A stretch of 22,060 bases of DNA from a virus. The stretch covers positions 1-22,060 of IMG/VR virus record IMGVR_UViG_3300050821_001964; one strand, written 5' to 3'. Below are positions 5,035 to 13,504 of this stretch, in pieces (position 1 is the first letter of the stretch; each line of letters opens with the position of its first letter). The position numbers and the translations under genes were made by a program. Under the pieces are notes generated by a model. The model was not told where the DNA came from. It saw only the letters and a program-made list of their open reading frames with translations, and ran no database searches.

Positions 5035-7146
5035 GTGCCATCCGCTGTCCAAATCGTTAACGAGTCCTGGAATCAGGGACTCAAGCCACCGCCAATTCTG
5101 AGCGTTTCGGCGTGGGCAGATCGGTATCGGTTCGTCGCGGCGCCTTCGCCACAGCCGGGTGAGTGGCGTACGGAACGGACGCCTTATCTGCGCGGGATCA
5201 TGGATTGCCTTTCCCCCACATCGTCCGCGCGTACGGTTGCAATGATGAAAGCGTCACAGCTTGGGGCAACCGAGGCGGCCCTGAATTGGATTGGGTACAA
5301 GATGCACCAGTACCCGAGTTCCTTCCTGATTGTTCTGCCAACTCAGGGCGTTGCCGAAGAGTGGTCGAAGACGCGCCTTGATCAGATGATGGAGCATTCT
5401 CCCGCGCTGAAAGATTTGATTGCTCCGGCAAAGAGCCGCGATTCAGGCAATACGATCTTCAACAAGAAGATTTCGGGTGGTCGCGGGTTCATCAAGTTCG
5501 CCTGGTCGAGTTCTGCCGCGAAGCAGCGGTCGACGCCGGCCGGCGATCTCGTTCTTGATGAGGTAGACGGTTTCGAAGGTGATGCCGAAGGTGAAGGCGA
5601 TCCGGTCACGTCCCTTAAGAATCGCTTCAAGAACTTCCCTCGCGGCAAAATGCTGATGATCTCGACTCCCGTAGGGGCGTCGACGTCGCGCATCAGCCGG
5701 GAGTTCAAGGCTGGCGACCAGCGGGTATACTTCGTCCCATGTCCTCATTGTGGGCATTACCAGAAGATCAGTTTCAGCCGCCTGAAGTGGCCGAAACGAA
5801 GAGACGATGAGACACGCAAGGACCGCGAGGCCCGCTACGAGATGGCGGGGCTTCTCTGCGTAGGCTGCAACGAACTGATTTCGGAGCGCTACAAGGGCAG
5901 AATGCTTTCTGCCGGCATTTGGGTGGCGACTGCGACCAAGCCAGAATTGGCTGAAACGGGATTCGCCAAGGCTGATCTGCCATCGCTTGAACCGATCTTT
6001 CGCACCATGGAAGAGGAGCGGTGGGTATCGTTCCACCTCCCTGCAACATACAGTCCTCTGGGCTGGTATTCATGGGCGACCATGGCGGCAGATTGGGAAG
6101 CGGCGCAGGGGCAGAATAACCGCACTGCTCTCAAAGTTTTCGTCATGCAGGCGCTCGGGGAGGTCTGGGAGGACGAGCCCGGCGAAGTCATGGACGATGA
6201 GGTACTCTGGCTGCGCCATGAGAAGTATGAGCCTGGCGTTGTGCCAGCGCGTGGTCTGTTCCTCACGGCATTCGTGGACGTGCAGAAATATTCCCTCCAC
6301 TTCGAATTGAAAGCCTGGGGCCGCGGCAAAGAAAACTGGTCGGTATTCTACCAAGTCATCCAATGTGAGACGGATGGCCCAAATCCGAAGCCCCTGGAAT
6401 CGAGCAGCCCGGAACTGTGGGATGCGCTTGACGAGCTATTGGCCCGGGACTGGCAACATGAATCGGGCGTCTCAATGCCCATTATGGTGATGGGAATTGA
6501 TACAGGATTCAGCGCCTCTACCGTTTACGAGTACGCAGCTCGCCATCCCCGTCCGCATCATGACGACCCTACCAATTTCACGCGCATCACGAATGTTCGG
6601 ACAGTGGCATGTACGAAGGGCGAACCGGACAACCTCAAACTGATTCACAGCGTAACGAAGACCGAGGCCGCGCGTGACCGTGGCGGACTTCGTATCTGGC
6701 ACATCGGCACCGGCTTTGCAAAGCAGGAGTTCTATGACGCGCTGAAAATCGTTCCGCTTGAGGGCGGCATCCCGCAGTCTGGCCGCTGTCATTATCCCTA
6801 TCCAGAGCGTGAGTTTTACCGGCAGGTCTGCTCCGAATCGCGGAAGGTGAGTAAGGGAAAGGTTTATTGGGAGCGGGATCCCGCAGTCCGCAATGAGCCG
6901 GTCGATACGCACGTCGGCAATCGGGCGATGGCATCCCTGTGCGGGATTGACGGGCGAATCACCGAAGCCGAATGGGACGGCTTGGAAAAACGGTATGGGG
7001 TCACGCAGCCGAAGGTGCCAGTGATGGCCGTGGCTGTGGTCAGTGAAAGCGAGGAGCCGGAAGCGGTCACGGCCCCTCCTGAAATCGAACGCGAACGCAT
7101 TGAAAGAACGCCGTGGATTCAGCGGCGGAAAGGATGGTTGTCGTGA
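5035..7146 (+). CDS. Terminase large subunit, GpA/lambda family
   Basis: This is the ATP-driven packaging motor and nuclease that fills and cuts DNA at the procapsid portal. The 703-residue protein has a deviant Walker A segment ASQLGATEA at 73-81 and a Walker B LVLDEVDGF with the acidic pair D175-E176. It also has a zinc-finger-like pair C236-x2-C239 and C275-x2-C278, which is characteristic of the GpA group. The nuclease region includes GIDTGFS with D489. The start is GTG immediately after the small-subunit stop (TAGGTG), and length fits the family. The end overlaps the next gene by four bases (GTGA). Confidence 0.96.
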   Translation: MPSAVQIVNESWNQGLKPPPILSVSAWADRYRFVAAPSPQPGEWRTERTPYLRGIMDCLSPTSSARTVAMMKASQLGATEAALNWIGYKMHQYPSSFLIVLPTQGVAEEWSKTRLDQMMEHSPALKDLIAPAKSRDSGNTIFNKKISGGRGFIKFAWSSSAAKQRSTPAGDLVLDEVDGFEGDAEGEGDPVTSLKNRFKNFPRGKMLMISTPVGASTSRISREFKAGDQRVYFVPCPHCGHYQKISFSRLKWPKRRDDETRKDREARYEMAGLLCVGCNELISERYKGRMLSAGIWVATATKPELAETGFAKADLPSLEPIFRTMEEERWVSFHLPATYSPLGWYSWATMAADWEAAQGQNNRTALKVFVMQALGEVWEDEPGEVMDDEVLWLRHEKYEPGVVPARGLFLTAFVDVQKYSLHFELKAWGRGKENWSVFYQVIQCETDGPNPKPLESSSPELWDALDELLARDWQHESGVSMPIMVMGIDTGFSASTVYEYAARHPRPHHDDPTNFTRITNVRTVACTKGEPDNLKLIHSVTKTEAARDRGGLRIWHIGTGFAKQEFYDALKIVPLEGGIPQSGRCHYPYPEREFYRQVCSESRKVSKGKVYWERDPAVRNEPVDTHVGNRAMASLCGIDGRITEAEWDGLEKRYGVTQPKVPVMAVAVVSESEEPEAVTAPPEIERERIERTPWIQRRKGWLS

Positions 7147-7517
7147 AGACACTTTTTCTCGTTCTCGCTGGATCCATCGGATTGCTGGCGCAGACCACCC
7201 AAACGATCACGCGGGATCCCGATCAGTCGCTCAACGTGATCTTCAAGAACGCCAGCATTCCGACAAGCCCCACGTCCATCACCACGACGCAGTATCGCGT
7301 GTTCACCATCAACCTGATTAACAACAACGGGTCAACCGTTCACTGCACGATCAAAGATCAGGACCCGAATGGGGCAGTTTCTTTGATCCCGGACTTAATC
7401 AGCATCCCTGCTAACACTCAGTACGTTTGGCAGGTGTACGGCGTGCCGGCCAACGGCGGGATGACCTGGAGTTGCGATACCAGTTCAGTGGTCGGGCGAA
7501 TCGCGGTGAAGCCGTAA
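7143..7517 (+). CDS. Predicted exported beta-rich protein within the head operon
   Basis: This 124-residue product is read from GTG 7143, four bases inside the terminase gene. ATG 7134 is an alternative start. The N terminus (KTLFLVLAGSIGLLAQT) is a textbook signal peptide, with cleavage expected after A16. The mature part is rich in Thr, Asn and Val with two cysteines, which suggests a small beta-sandwich with one possible disulfide. It is followed directly by the gpW-like gene. An exported protein here is unusual; it could be a cell-surface or superinfection factor, or a virion decoration whose hydrophobic N terminus has another use. The family is not recognised. Confidence 0.65.
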   Translation: MKTLFLVLAGSIGLLAQTTQTITRDPDQSLNVIFKNASIPTSPTSITTTQYRVFTINLINNNGSTVHCTIKDQDPNGAVSLIPDLISIPANTQYVWQVYGVPANGGMTWSCDTSSVVGRIAVKP

Positions 7518-7769
7518 ATGGCGTTAACGCTTCAGCAATTGCAGGCGGCTCGGGATGCGCTGGTTACGTCCCTCGGTGCCCCGGCAGAGGTCCACTTCTC
7601 TGACCATAGCGTCCGTAACAGATCCATCGCGGAGATTCGTGCGGCGATTTCCGAGGTAGACGATCAGATTGCCCTATTGGGCGGCGCGGCGTCCCGCGTT
7701 TCTCTGGCGCAACATAAACGCGGCGACGGTCCATCCGGCCCCACGCCGTTCTCAGATCGAGATTGGTAA
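7518..7769 (+). CDS. gpW-like head-tail joining protein
   Basis: This 83-residue protein has the layout of lambda gpW: an N-terminal helix (LQQLQAARDALVTSL), a short beta hairpin around HFSDHSVRNRSI, and a second helix (AEIRAAISEVDDQIALL). It ends in a flexible glycine/proline tail. gpW seals the portal after packaging and prepares the head for tail docking. Its position between terminase and portal is the usual one. ATG 7518 follows the preceding TAA without a gap. Confidence 0.82.
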   Translation: MALTLQQLQAARDALVTSLGAPAEVHFSDHSVRNRSIAEIRAAISEVDDQIALLGGAASRVSLAQHKRGDGPSGPTPFSDRDW

Positions 7770-7770
7770 C

Positions 7771-8022
7771 ATGCGAATCGACCCATCTTTCATTCAGTGT
7801 GAGTGCCGCGCCCACGTTTTGGTGATTAACGACGCTGGCAATTTTACCTGTACGAATCCGCAGTGCAAGAACTTCGAAAAGGTATTTAAGCCCGTTGAGA
7901 TTGCGGCTCAGCCAACAGGGAAGACTTACCGGGAAACGCTGATCCCGGAATCCGTACGTCCAGTTGCTGAGAACTTCACGGAGCCCGTCAGGCCTCCCGT
8001 CAATGAGCGCAGGCGGAAATAG
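7771..8022 (+). CDS. Hypothetical zinc-ribbon-like small protein
   Basis: This 83-residue protein starts one base after the gpW stop and carries C9-x-C11 and a later CTNPQC pair (about residues 27-32), consistent with a zinc ribbon. The C-terminal half is proline-rich and charged, and likely disordered. Its last base is shared with the next gene's GTG (TAGTG). A role in head assembly is inferred only from position. Confidence 0.6.
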   Translation: MRIDPSFIQCECRAHVLVINDAGNFTCTNPQCKNFEKVFKPVEIAAQPTGKTYRETLIPESVRPVAENFTEPVRPPVNERRRK

Positions 8023-8297
8023 TGTCAGGCGTAATTGTGCCAATGGGCCAGGCTTCCCCATCTTTGCTGGAGCGCCTGTTTCATGTCCCTGAAACTCTGT
8101 TTGGGTTGATGCGGCGGAAACCGAAGCGCAGCCAGACTTCCAAGCTGTATGTCCTGGAAGTCAACTTCGAAGTGAGGCCGGGCAGTGACGCCGAAATGGC
8201 TCTCAATGAGCAACGGCAATATCTTCTCAACAAGTACGGGATTGACCTCTTCGTAGTCGAGCCAGGATTCAAACTCAAACGCTTCGACGACTTCTAA
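8022..8297 (+). CDS. Hypothetical protein upstream of portal
   Basis: This 91-residue protein is read from GTG 8022 in a one-base overlap with the preceding stop, and its TAA shares one base with the portal ATG. After a short hydrophobic/basic start, residues about 40-91 look like a small alpha/beta domain (a KLYVLEVNFEV strand, then a helix with NEQRQYLLNKYG, then a second strand). No family is recognised. The tight packing on both sides supports it as a real gene. Confidence 0.6.
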   Translation: MSGVIVPMGQASPSLLERLFHVPETLFGLMRRKPKRSQTSKLYVLEVNFEVRPGSDAEMALNEQRQYLLNKYGIDLFVVEPGFKLKRFDDF

Positions 8298-10030
8298 TGG
8301 CCGCCAGAACCATAACGATCAGACCGCAGAGCGCGGAGACGGTAAGCGAAACCGCATCGCGGTTTCCGATGCTGCGACGGGACTGGACTGCGCGGTCGCT
8401 GGAAGACCCGCGTTCTGCCCTTACGCGGCGCTTGCTTGGAGACGTTGAGAGCTTTCGATATGAAGGTGCCACGGCTGGCCGCCGTGTCCATGGATGGTAT
8501 GCCGCTTCGACAGACGCCAATGTCGAACTCATGGGGGCGCTGGTATGGCTGCGCAACCGGGCGCGAGATCTGGTCCGCAATAACCCATATGCAGCTAAGG
8601 CCCTGGAGGAACTGGTAGGTAATACGATCGGTACCGGGATTGTCCCGCAGGCGAAAACAGGCGACCCCGATCTGGATAAGATCATTGACACCGAATGGCC
8701 CTACTTCGCGGAGCAGTGCGACACCCCGCAGCGCTTGGACTTCTACGGGATGCAGTCCCTTGTCCTGCGCTCCACTGCGGAGAGCGGTGAAGAACTGATT
8801 CGCTTCCGTCCGCGTTTGGCGCAAGACAATCTCCGGGTGCCCCTTCAGCTTCAATTGCTGGAAGCGGACTTTCTGGATCAAGCCCGCACCATGGGATTGG
8901 TGAACGGACACGTCATGCAGGGCGTGCAGTTCGATTTGATTGGGAGACGGGAAGCCTATTGGCTGTTCAGTTACCACCCGGGCGGCGTGCTGATCCTTAA
9001 TCCCCGTGGCGGCATTATCAGCCAGCCGGTGCCGGCCGAGCAGATCATGCACGTCTACCGCGTCCTTCGTCCCGGGCAGGTACGGGGGGTGCCGTGGTTC
9101 ACGCCTTCCATGATGGCGTTCCGGGATCTGGACGACTACTGCGATGCGGAGCGAATGAGAAAGAAGATCGAGGCGTGCGTAGTGGCCATGGTGACGCAGA
9201 CCGAAGGCGCATTGGGATCTCCATTCGGCATCAACAAGGACATGGACCCCATCACCAGTAAGCCTGTGGAGAATTTCGAACCCGGCATGGTCGAGTACAT
9301 GAAACCCGGGCAGGATGTGAAATTCAACAACCCTCAGGCCACCGGCGGGTACCGCGAATACAAGATGACCGAATTGCAGGGCATCATGGCAGGCATCGGG
9401 ATGCCCTATGAGCTGGGCACTGGCGATATGAGCCAAGTCAACTATTCCAGTTGGCGCGGCGGAATGCTGGGGCTCCGCAACAACGTGGAAAACCTGCGCT
9501 GGCTCACAATGATCCCCCAGTTTGCAATGCCGGTGCGTCGGCGGTTCATCGACACCTTGGTACTTATCGGAAAGATCCCCGGCCGAGTATTGACGGATCC
9601 GTCCGTCCACCTCTATTCCACGCAATGGACGGCACCGCGCTTCGAATCCGTCGATCCGGTGAAGGACGCCGACGCGGTCCTCAAGGATATTCGCATGGGC
9701 CGAAAGACGTGGTTCGAGGCTGTCATTGAGAACGGGTTTGACCCTGCAGTGCAGATTCAGCAGATTGCACTCTTCAACAAACTTCTGGACAAATTTGAAA
9801 TCATCCTCGATTCCGATCCGCGCAACACCACCCTCCGCGGCCAGGAACAAGCTGCGGGAACAGAGGAGCGCACTCCTACCTCCAAAGCGGTTCCCGGAAC
9901 GGTCAAGAATACAGCCCTTACCGAAGAGGATTTCGCCGACGTCAAGGAGTTGATCGAGTCCGGCCAGAAGAGATGGCGCATGGAAGCCATGTCAACGCGC
10001 AGCCTTACGCAGCGCACCTTCGTTTCGTAG
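8297..10030 (+). CDS. Portal protein, lambda family
   Basis: The portal forms the dodecameric ring at one capsid vertex through which DNA enters and leaves. The 577-residue length fits the lambda gpB-type group. Recognisable blocks are an N-terminal WYAASTDANVELMG segment, then LRNRARDLVRNNPYAAKALEELVGNTIGTGI-type sequence, then SGEELIRFRP, and a central region (about 320-400) with MPYELGTGDMSQVNYSSWRGG, typical of this family. The start ATG 8297 overlaps the previous stop by one base. The C terminus (after about 510) is low-complexity and charged, and probably faces the head interior. The ferritin-like gene starts 11 bases downstream. Confidence 0.95.
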   Translation: MAARTITIRPQSAETVSETASRFPMLRRDWTARSLEDPRSALTRRLLGDVESFRYEGATAGRRVHGWYAASTDANVELMGALVWLRNRARDLVRNNPYAAKALEELVGNTIGTGIVPQAKTGDPDLDKIIDTEWPYFAEQCDTPQRLDFYGMQSLVLRSTAESGEELIRFRPRLAQDNLRVPLQLQLLEADFLDQARTMGLVNGHVMQGVQFDLIGRREAYWLFSYHPGGVLILNPRGGIISQPVPAEQIMHVYRVLRPGQVRGVPWFTPSMMAFRDLDDYCDAERMRKKIEACVVAMVTQTEGALGSPFGINKDMDPITSKPVENFEPGMVEYMKPGQDVKFNNPQATGGYREYKMTELQGIMAGIGMPYELGTGDMSQVNYSSWRGGMLGLRNNVENLRWLTMIPQFAMPVRRRFIDTLVLIGKIPGRVLTDPSVHLYSTQWTAPRFESVDPVKDADAVLKDIRMGRKTWFEAVIENGFDPAVQIQQIALFNKLLDKFEIILDSDPRNTTLRGQEQAAGTEERTPTSKAVPGTVKNTALTEEDFADVKELIESGQKRWRMEAMSTRSLTQRTFVS

Positions 10031-10041
10031 GGGGTTAACCA

Positions 10042-10524
10042 ATGCAAGTAGATCCTCATATTATCGCTCTACTCCAAGAGTCTCTGAATATGGAAGCCTC
10101 CTTGGCGCTGCGCTACTTCGCATATCAACTTGACGCCTCACGCTTTGGTTTGAGCATCGCGGACGGTCTCGGAAAATTAGGTGACCAGTGCGAGGTCTAT
10201 GAGAAGGAATTGGCCGGGCGCATTCTATTCTTGGAATCCACGCCCACCATCGCCCCATCTCCCGCGCAGCCGGCCGACAGTTTGACGGAGATGCTGGAAT
10301 CTCTCAGGCAAGCAGAAACCGCCGCAATCGTGCGGTATGCCGAGATGACGGTGGCTTTCTGGGATCTGAAGGACATGCCCAACTTTCATTACTTCCAGCA
10401 CCTTTCGAAGTGGCACGCTATGGGCGATGACGGCAAGCAGGGCCATATGAGTTGGATTCAGAAGCAGCAGTGGCAACTGCAGCGTGTCGGCGGGGAAGCG
10501 CAGTACATCGCCGAGAAGATTTAG
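10042..10524 (+). CDS. Bacterioferritin-like four-helix protein with altered ferroxidase site
   Basis: The 160-residue length matches bacterioferritins (about 158). The pattern agrees along the chain: helix A with E18 and Y25, helix B ending in GRILFLE (59-65, close to ERILFLEG of E. coli Bfr), helix C with E92, and helix D with G134-H135-x2-W138. Bacterioferritins oxidise and store iron. Of the six di-iron ligands (E18, E51, H54, E94, E127, H130 in Bfr), E18, E92 and H135 are retained. The helix-B ExxH pair reads C50/Y53 in my alignment, and K132 replaces E127. Catalysis is therefore doubtful, and a structural or cargo role is an option. GGGG precedes ATG 10042. The gene lies between portal and protease-capsid genes, spaced by 11 and 9 bases, and so belongs to the head operon. 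Alignment was by eye. Confidence 0.75.
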   Translation: MQVDPHIIALLQESLNMEASLALRYFAYQLDASRFGLSIADGLGKLGDQCEVYEKELAGRILFLESTPTIAPSPAQPADSLTEMLESLRQAETAAIVRYAEMTVAFWDLKDMPNFHYFQHLSKWHAMGDDGKQGHMSWIQKQQWQLQRVGGEAQYIAEKI

Positions 10525-10533
10525 GAGGCCACC

Positions 10534-13416
10534 ATGTCTCTCATGGGTAAAAAGACCGTGGAGGAACTGGGCGCGATTGGCGTCCACCATACCCCTGTCG
10601 ACAAGACGGGATCGTGGGATGCCGGGGCCAACCTGAAGCGCATGGGGGACTCTCCATCGAAAGCAGCGCTCCACGACATGCACGCCTGGGTCGATGACAG
10701 CATGGACCAAACGAAAAAAAGCGCTTACAAATTGCCGCACCATAACGTGAACGACAACGGAACGGTGGGTGCGGCCAACATGAGCGGCGTCGAATCCGCC
10801 ATGGGGCGACTGAACGGCGGCGGCTTGGATATCCCGGCCGAGGACAGGGCTGGCGTCCATTCCCACTTGGCCGCCCACTATAAAGATGCAGGAATGGAGG
10901 CACCCGAATTGAAAAGCTCTGCCGAAGGAATTGACCCGTTGGCTCTCACTGGTACGGATTACGTTACCAATTTTCTGACCCTCGTGATGGGGAACAAAGA
11001 AAAGGCGCTCACCGCCAAGGCGCAGATATTAGCAGCGCTGGTGGACCCGAAGTCGCAGAGCACGCTTTTGGACGTTCTGCGGAAGGACGCGGGCGGTGCT
11101 CAGTTCTTCGGTGCTCCCGCTGCAAAGATGGCTGCGGATGGCGACTGCCCGGAATGCGACGGCACTGGCAAGGTGGACGGCGAGACCTGCCCGGAATGCG
11201 GCGGTACAGGCGAAGCCCCGGATGCGCAATTCGTAGCGAGCACGGCCAACGATAAAGACGGCACCATCGACTGCGTCTGGTATGGCGGTGCCACCGTCCC
11301 GAGAATCGACCAGGAATCCGGCGACCCCTACATGCTGAATCTCGACATGGACGGTTGCCGGATGGGCAGGCTCAATGCCGGCGCTCCAATCTTCGACACC
11401 CACTTTACCGGCGACGATTTCAAGTCGATTCTGGCCAACCTTGTAAGCGGCAAGATCGGCACCAAGGCGCAAGTCGGCGTAGTCCAGAAGGCATGGTCGG
11501 ACGGCCCAAAGGGCATGGCCACTCTCCAGTTCGATACGGCCACCCCGGACGGCGCCGAGTTGTACCGCAAGGCCAAAACCGGCATCGTGCGCAATCTCAG
11601 TTTCGGCGCCTGGATTTACAAAAAGGAAAAGCAGAGCCCTAATCAAGCCCCCACCTCCAAGGTGAGCGCACAGACCGAAGGGCCAGGAGCGGAAGGACGA
11701 GCGCCAGATATCTCGGCGTTCACGGCTACCGATTGGGAGCCATTCGAGATTTCACCGGTCACTATTCCGGCAGATTTCACAACGCAATTTCTGTCAGCCC
11801 AGCCTCACGGCCAGGGTCAAGCAGCAGCACGGGCAACTAGCCCAATGAAGGAGCAACCTGTGGAACCTAACACCCAGGACGCGGGCGTAGAGGCCCGTCA
11901 GAAAGAAGTGCAGCTCGCGGCCACTGCCGCGGCTGACAGCGCAGTAAAATCGGAGCGGTTGCGCGTGGCGGATATCACTGCTCGTGCGACCAAGTTTCTC
12001 ACCGTTCTTGGGCAACCTTTCGTCCAGAAGTTCGTTGACGAAGGGAAGACGGCCGACGAATTTAGCATCGCGGCGCTTGCCGCCCTCGCCGAAAAGGGTC
12101 AAATGGGGACCGACGGGACTCAAGTTCCGATTCAGGGAGATGTTACCATCACTCGGGACGGTCGGCAGACGGTTCGTGAGCAGATGGAAGCATCCATCCT
12201 GTTCCGCCTCAATAGCAACTTCTACAGTGATTGGGGAAAGGCATTCAACCACGAAGGCGTTGAGCAGCACTTCCACCGAGACGATTCCGACAAGCACGAC
12301 CGGATGAAATCGGCGCAGAAGGAACTGGCGGCCAAATCCCGCGAATTTGCCAATTACTCTCTCATCGACATGGCGCGTGAGTGCCTGTCCATGTCTGGAG
12401 TGCAGGTGAAGCGGTTATCGAACAGCGAGATTGCCGAGCGGGCACTCAAAGGTGCAATGCCCGAGACGATGCGCCCCCGTGAATATGGCGACGTCAGCTT
12501 CTTCGGAGGTGGCGCCGAGACCACGAGCGACTTCCCGTCGATCCTCGCGAACGTCGCGAACAAGACCCTGCGACAAGCCTACGAGGCTTATCCCCGCACG
12601 TTCCAACCCTTCTGCCGGCAGGTCACGGCGCAGGACTTCAAGCCGATCAACCGCGTGCAGTTGAGTGACGCGCCGACCCTGAAGAAGCTCAATGAAAAGG
12701 GCGAATATACCCGCGCTAACCTGAGCGACACGAATCAGAGCTATTCGCTCCAGACCTTCGGTAAAATCACCTCGATCACCCGCAAGGCCATCATCAACGA
12801 CGATCTGAACGCCTTCACTCGCGTCCCCGGTCTCTTGGGAGTCTCGGCGGCACAGATGGAGTCGGATACGGTTTGGGCCGTGCTCACCAGCAATCAGGTG
12901 ATGGGCGAAGACGGCCTGGCCTGCTTCGTCGCCGGCCACAACAATTACTTCACCGGCGCGGGCAGCGCCCTGGCTCTCGGAGCCGCCATTCCGCCAACCG
13001 GCCTCACTCAAGGCCGTGCCAAGATGCGCCAGCAGACCGCGCAGAACGGCACGCACCTGAACTTGATTCCCCGGTTCGTCTTGGTCCCGACGGTCCTGGA
13101 AACCACGCTTCTGCAAATGATCGCTCCGCTGAACATCGCATCCACCGACGTGACCAAGGTTGTGCCGGAGTGGGTGCGCTCTACCGTTCCGGTTGTCGAG
13201 CCCCGTCTCGACGCCAACAGCACCACCGGTTGGTATGTGGTAGCTGACCCCGCTCAGATCGACACGATTGAATACTGCTATCTGGAAGGCCAGACTGGCG
13301 TGTACATCGAGACTCGTCAAGGTTGGGAAATCGACGGTGTCGAAATTAAGTGCCGTGAAGATTTCGCAGCGGCGGCCCTCGATTTTCGCGGCCTGCAATT
13401 TAACGCCGGCGTGTAA
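10534..13416 (+). CDS. Prohead protease / major capsid protein fusion
   Basis: This 960-residue polyprotein combines capsid maturation protease and shell protein. Residues 1-125 form a charged helical domain common at the head of such fusions. Residues 205-226 hold two CxxCxGxG motifs like half a DnaJ zinc finger. About 245-415 is a serine protease of the phage prohead type, with likely catalytic H290 (FDTH) and S356 (RNLSFGA) and the closing WEPFEISPVTIPADF block. About 420-640 is an Ala/Lys/Glu-rich helical, scaffold-like segment. From about 665 the sequence matches the Mu gpT-like HK97-fold capsid protein. AGGAGG six bases before ATG 10534 sets the start. Self-cleavage of the delta/scaffold part would free the capsid subunit. 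An internal ribosome binding site may provide another route. Confidence 0.92.
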   Translation: MSLMGKKTVEELGAIGVHHTPVDKTGSWDAGANLKRMGDSPSKAALHDMHAWVDDSMDQTKKSAYKLPHHNVNDNGTVGAANMSGVESAMGRLNGGGLDIPAEDRAGVHSHLAAHYKDAGMEAPELKSSAEGIDPLALTGTDYVTNFLTLVMGNKEKALTAKAQILAALVDPKSQSTLLDVLRKDAGGAQFFGAPAAKMAADGDCPECDGTGKVDGETCPECGGTGEAPDAQFVASTANDKDGTIDCVWYGGATVPRIDQESGDPYMLNLDMDGCRMGRLNAGAPIFDTHFTGDDFKSILANLVSGKIGTKAQVGVVQKAWSDGPKGMATLQFDTATPDGAELYRKAKTGIVRNLSFGAWIYKKEKQSPNQAPTSKVSAQTEGPGAEGRAPDISAFTATDWEPFEISPVTIPADFTTQFLSAQPHGQGQAAARATSPMKEQPVEPNTQDAGVEARQKEVQLAATAAADSAVKSERLRVADITARATKFLTVLGQPFVQKFVDEGKTADEFSIAALAALAEKGQMGTDGTQVPIQGDVTITRDGRQTVREQMEASILFRLNSNFYSDWGKAFNHEGVEQHFHRDDSDKHDRMKSAQKELAAKSREFANYSLIDMARECLSMSGVQVKRLSNSEIAERALKGAMPETMRPREYGDVSFFGGGAETTSDFPSILANVANKTLRQAYEAYPRTFQPFCRQVTAQDFKPINRVQLSDAPTLKKLNEKGEYTRANLSDTNQSYSLQTFGKITSITRKAIINDDLNAFTRVPGLLGVSAAQMESDTVWAVLTSNQVMGEDGLACFVAGHNNYFTGAGSALALGAAIPPTGLTQGRAKMRQQTAQNGTHLNLIPRFVLVPTVLETTLLQMIAPLNIASTDVTKVVPEWVRSTVPVVEPRLDANSTTGWYVVADPAQIDTIEYCYLEGQTGVYIETRQGWEIDGVEIKCREDFAAAALDFRGLQFNAGV
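11848..11862 (+). promoter_or_regulatory. Possible internal ribosome binding site and GTG start
   Basis: AAGGAG at 11848-11853 lies six bases before an in-frame GTG at 11860 (residue 443), exactly where the protease domain ends and the scaffold-like segment begins. An ATG (11845, residue 438) overlaps it. Separate production of the scaffold-capsid part from here would mimic lambda C/Nu3. This is inferred from spacing only. Confidence 0.35.
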
Positions 13417-13428
13417 TTGTTCATTTCG

Positions 13429-13452
13429 GGCAGGCTGCGCGAGCGGCCTGCC
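13429..13452 (+). other. Hairpin after the capsid gene
   Basis: GGCAGGC (13429-13435) and GCCTGCC (13446-13452) form a 7-bp stem with a 10-base loop in the 88-base gap between capsid and decoration genes. Only two T bases follow, so termination would be weak. mRNA stabilisation of the highly expressed capsid message is an alternative. Confidence 0.4.
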
Positions 13453-13504
13453 TTGCCCGCAGCGGGGCGGCAATAGCCACTCCAAACCAATAGGAGAGTT
13501 TCAA

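Noticed and set aside
8294-9850. Long open frame of 518 codons on the - strand
   Set aside because: It lies wholly antisense to the well-supported portal gene and has a His/Arg/Leu-rich composition typical of a mirror frame in G+C-rich coding DNA.
12415-13485. Open frame of 356 codons on the - strand
   Set aside because: It mirrors the capsid part of the fusion gene; no domain is recognisable and it would oppose the operon.
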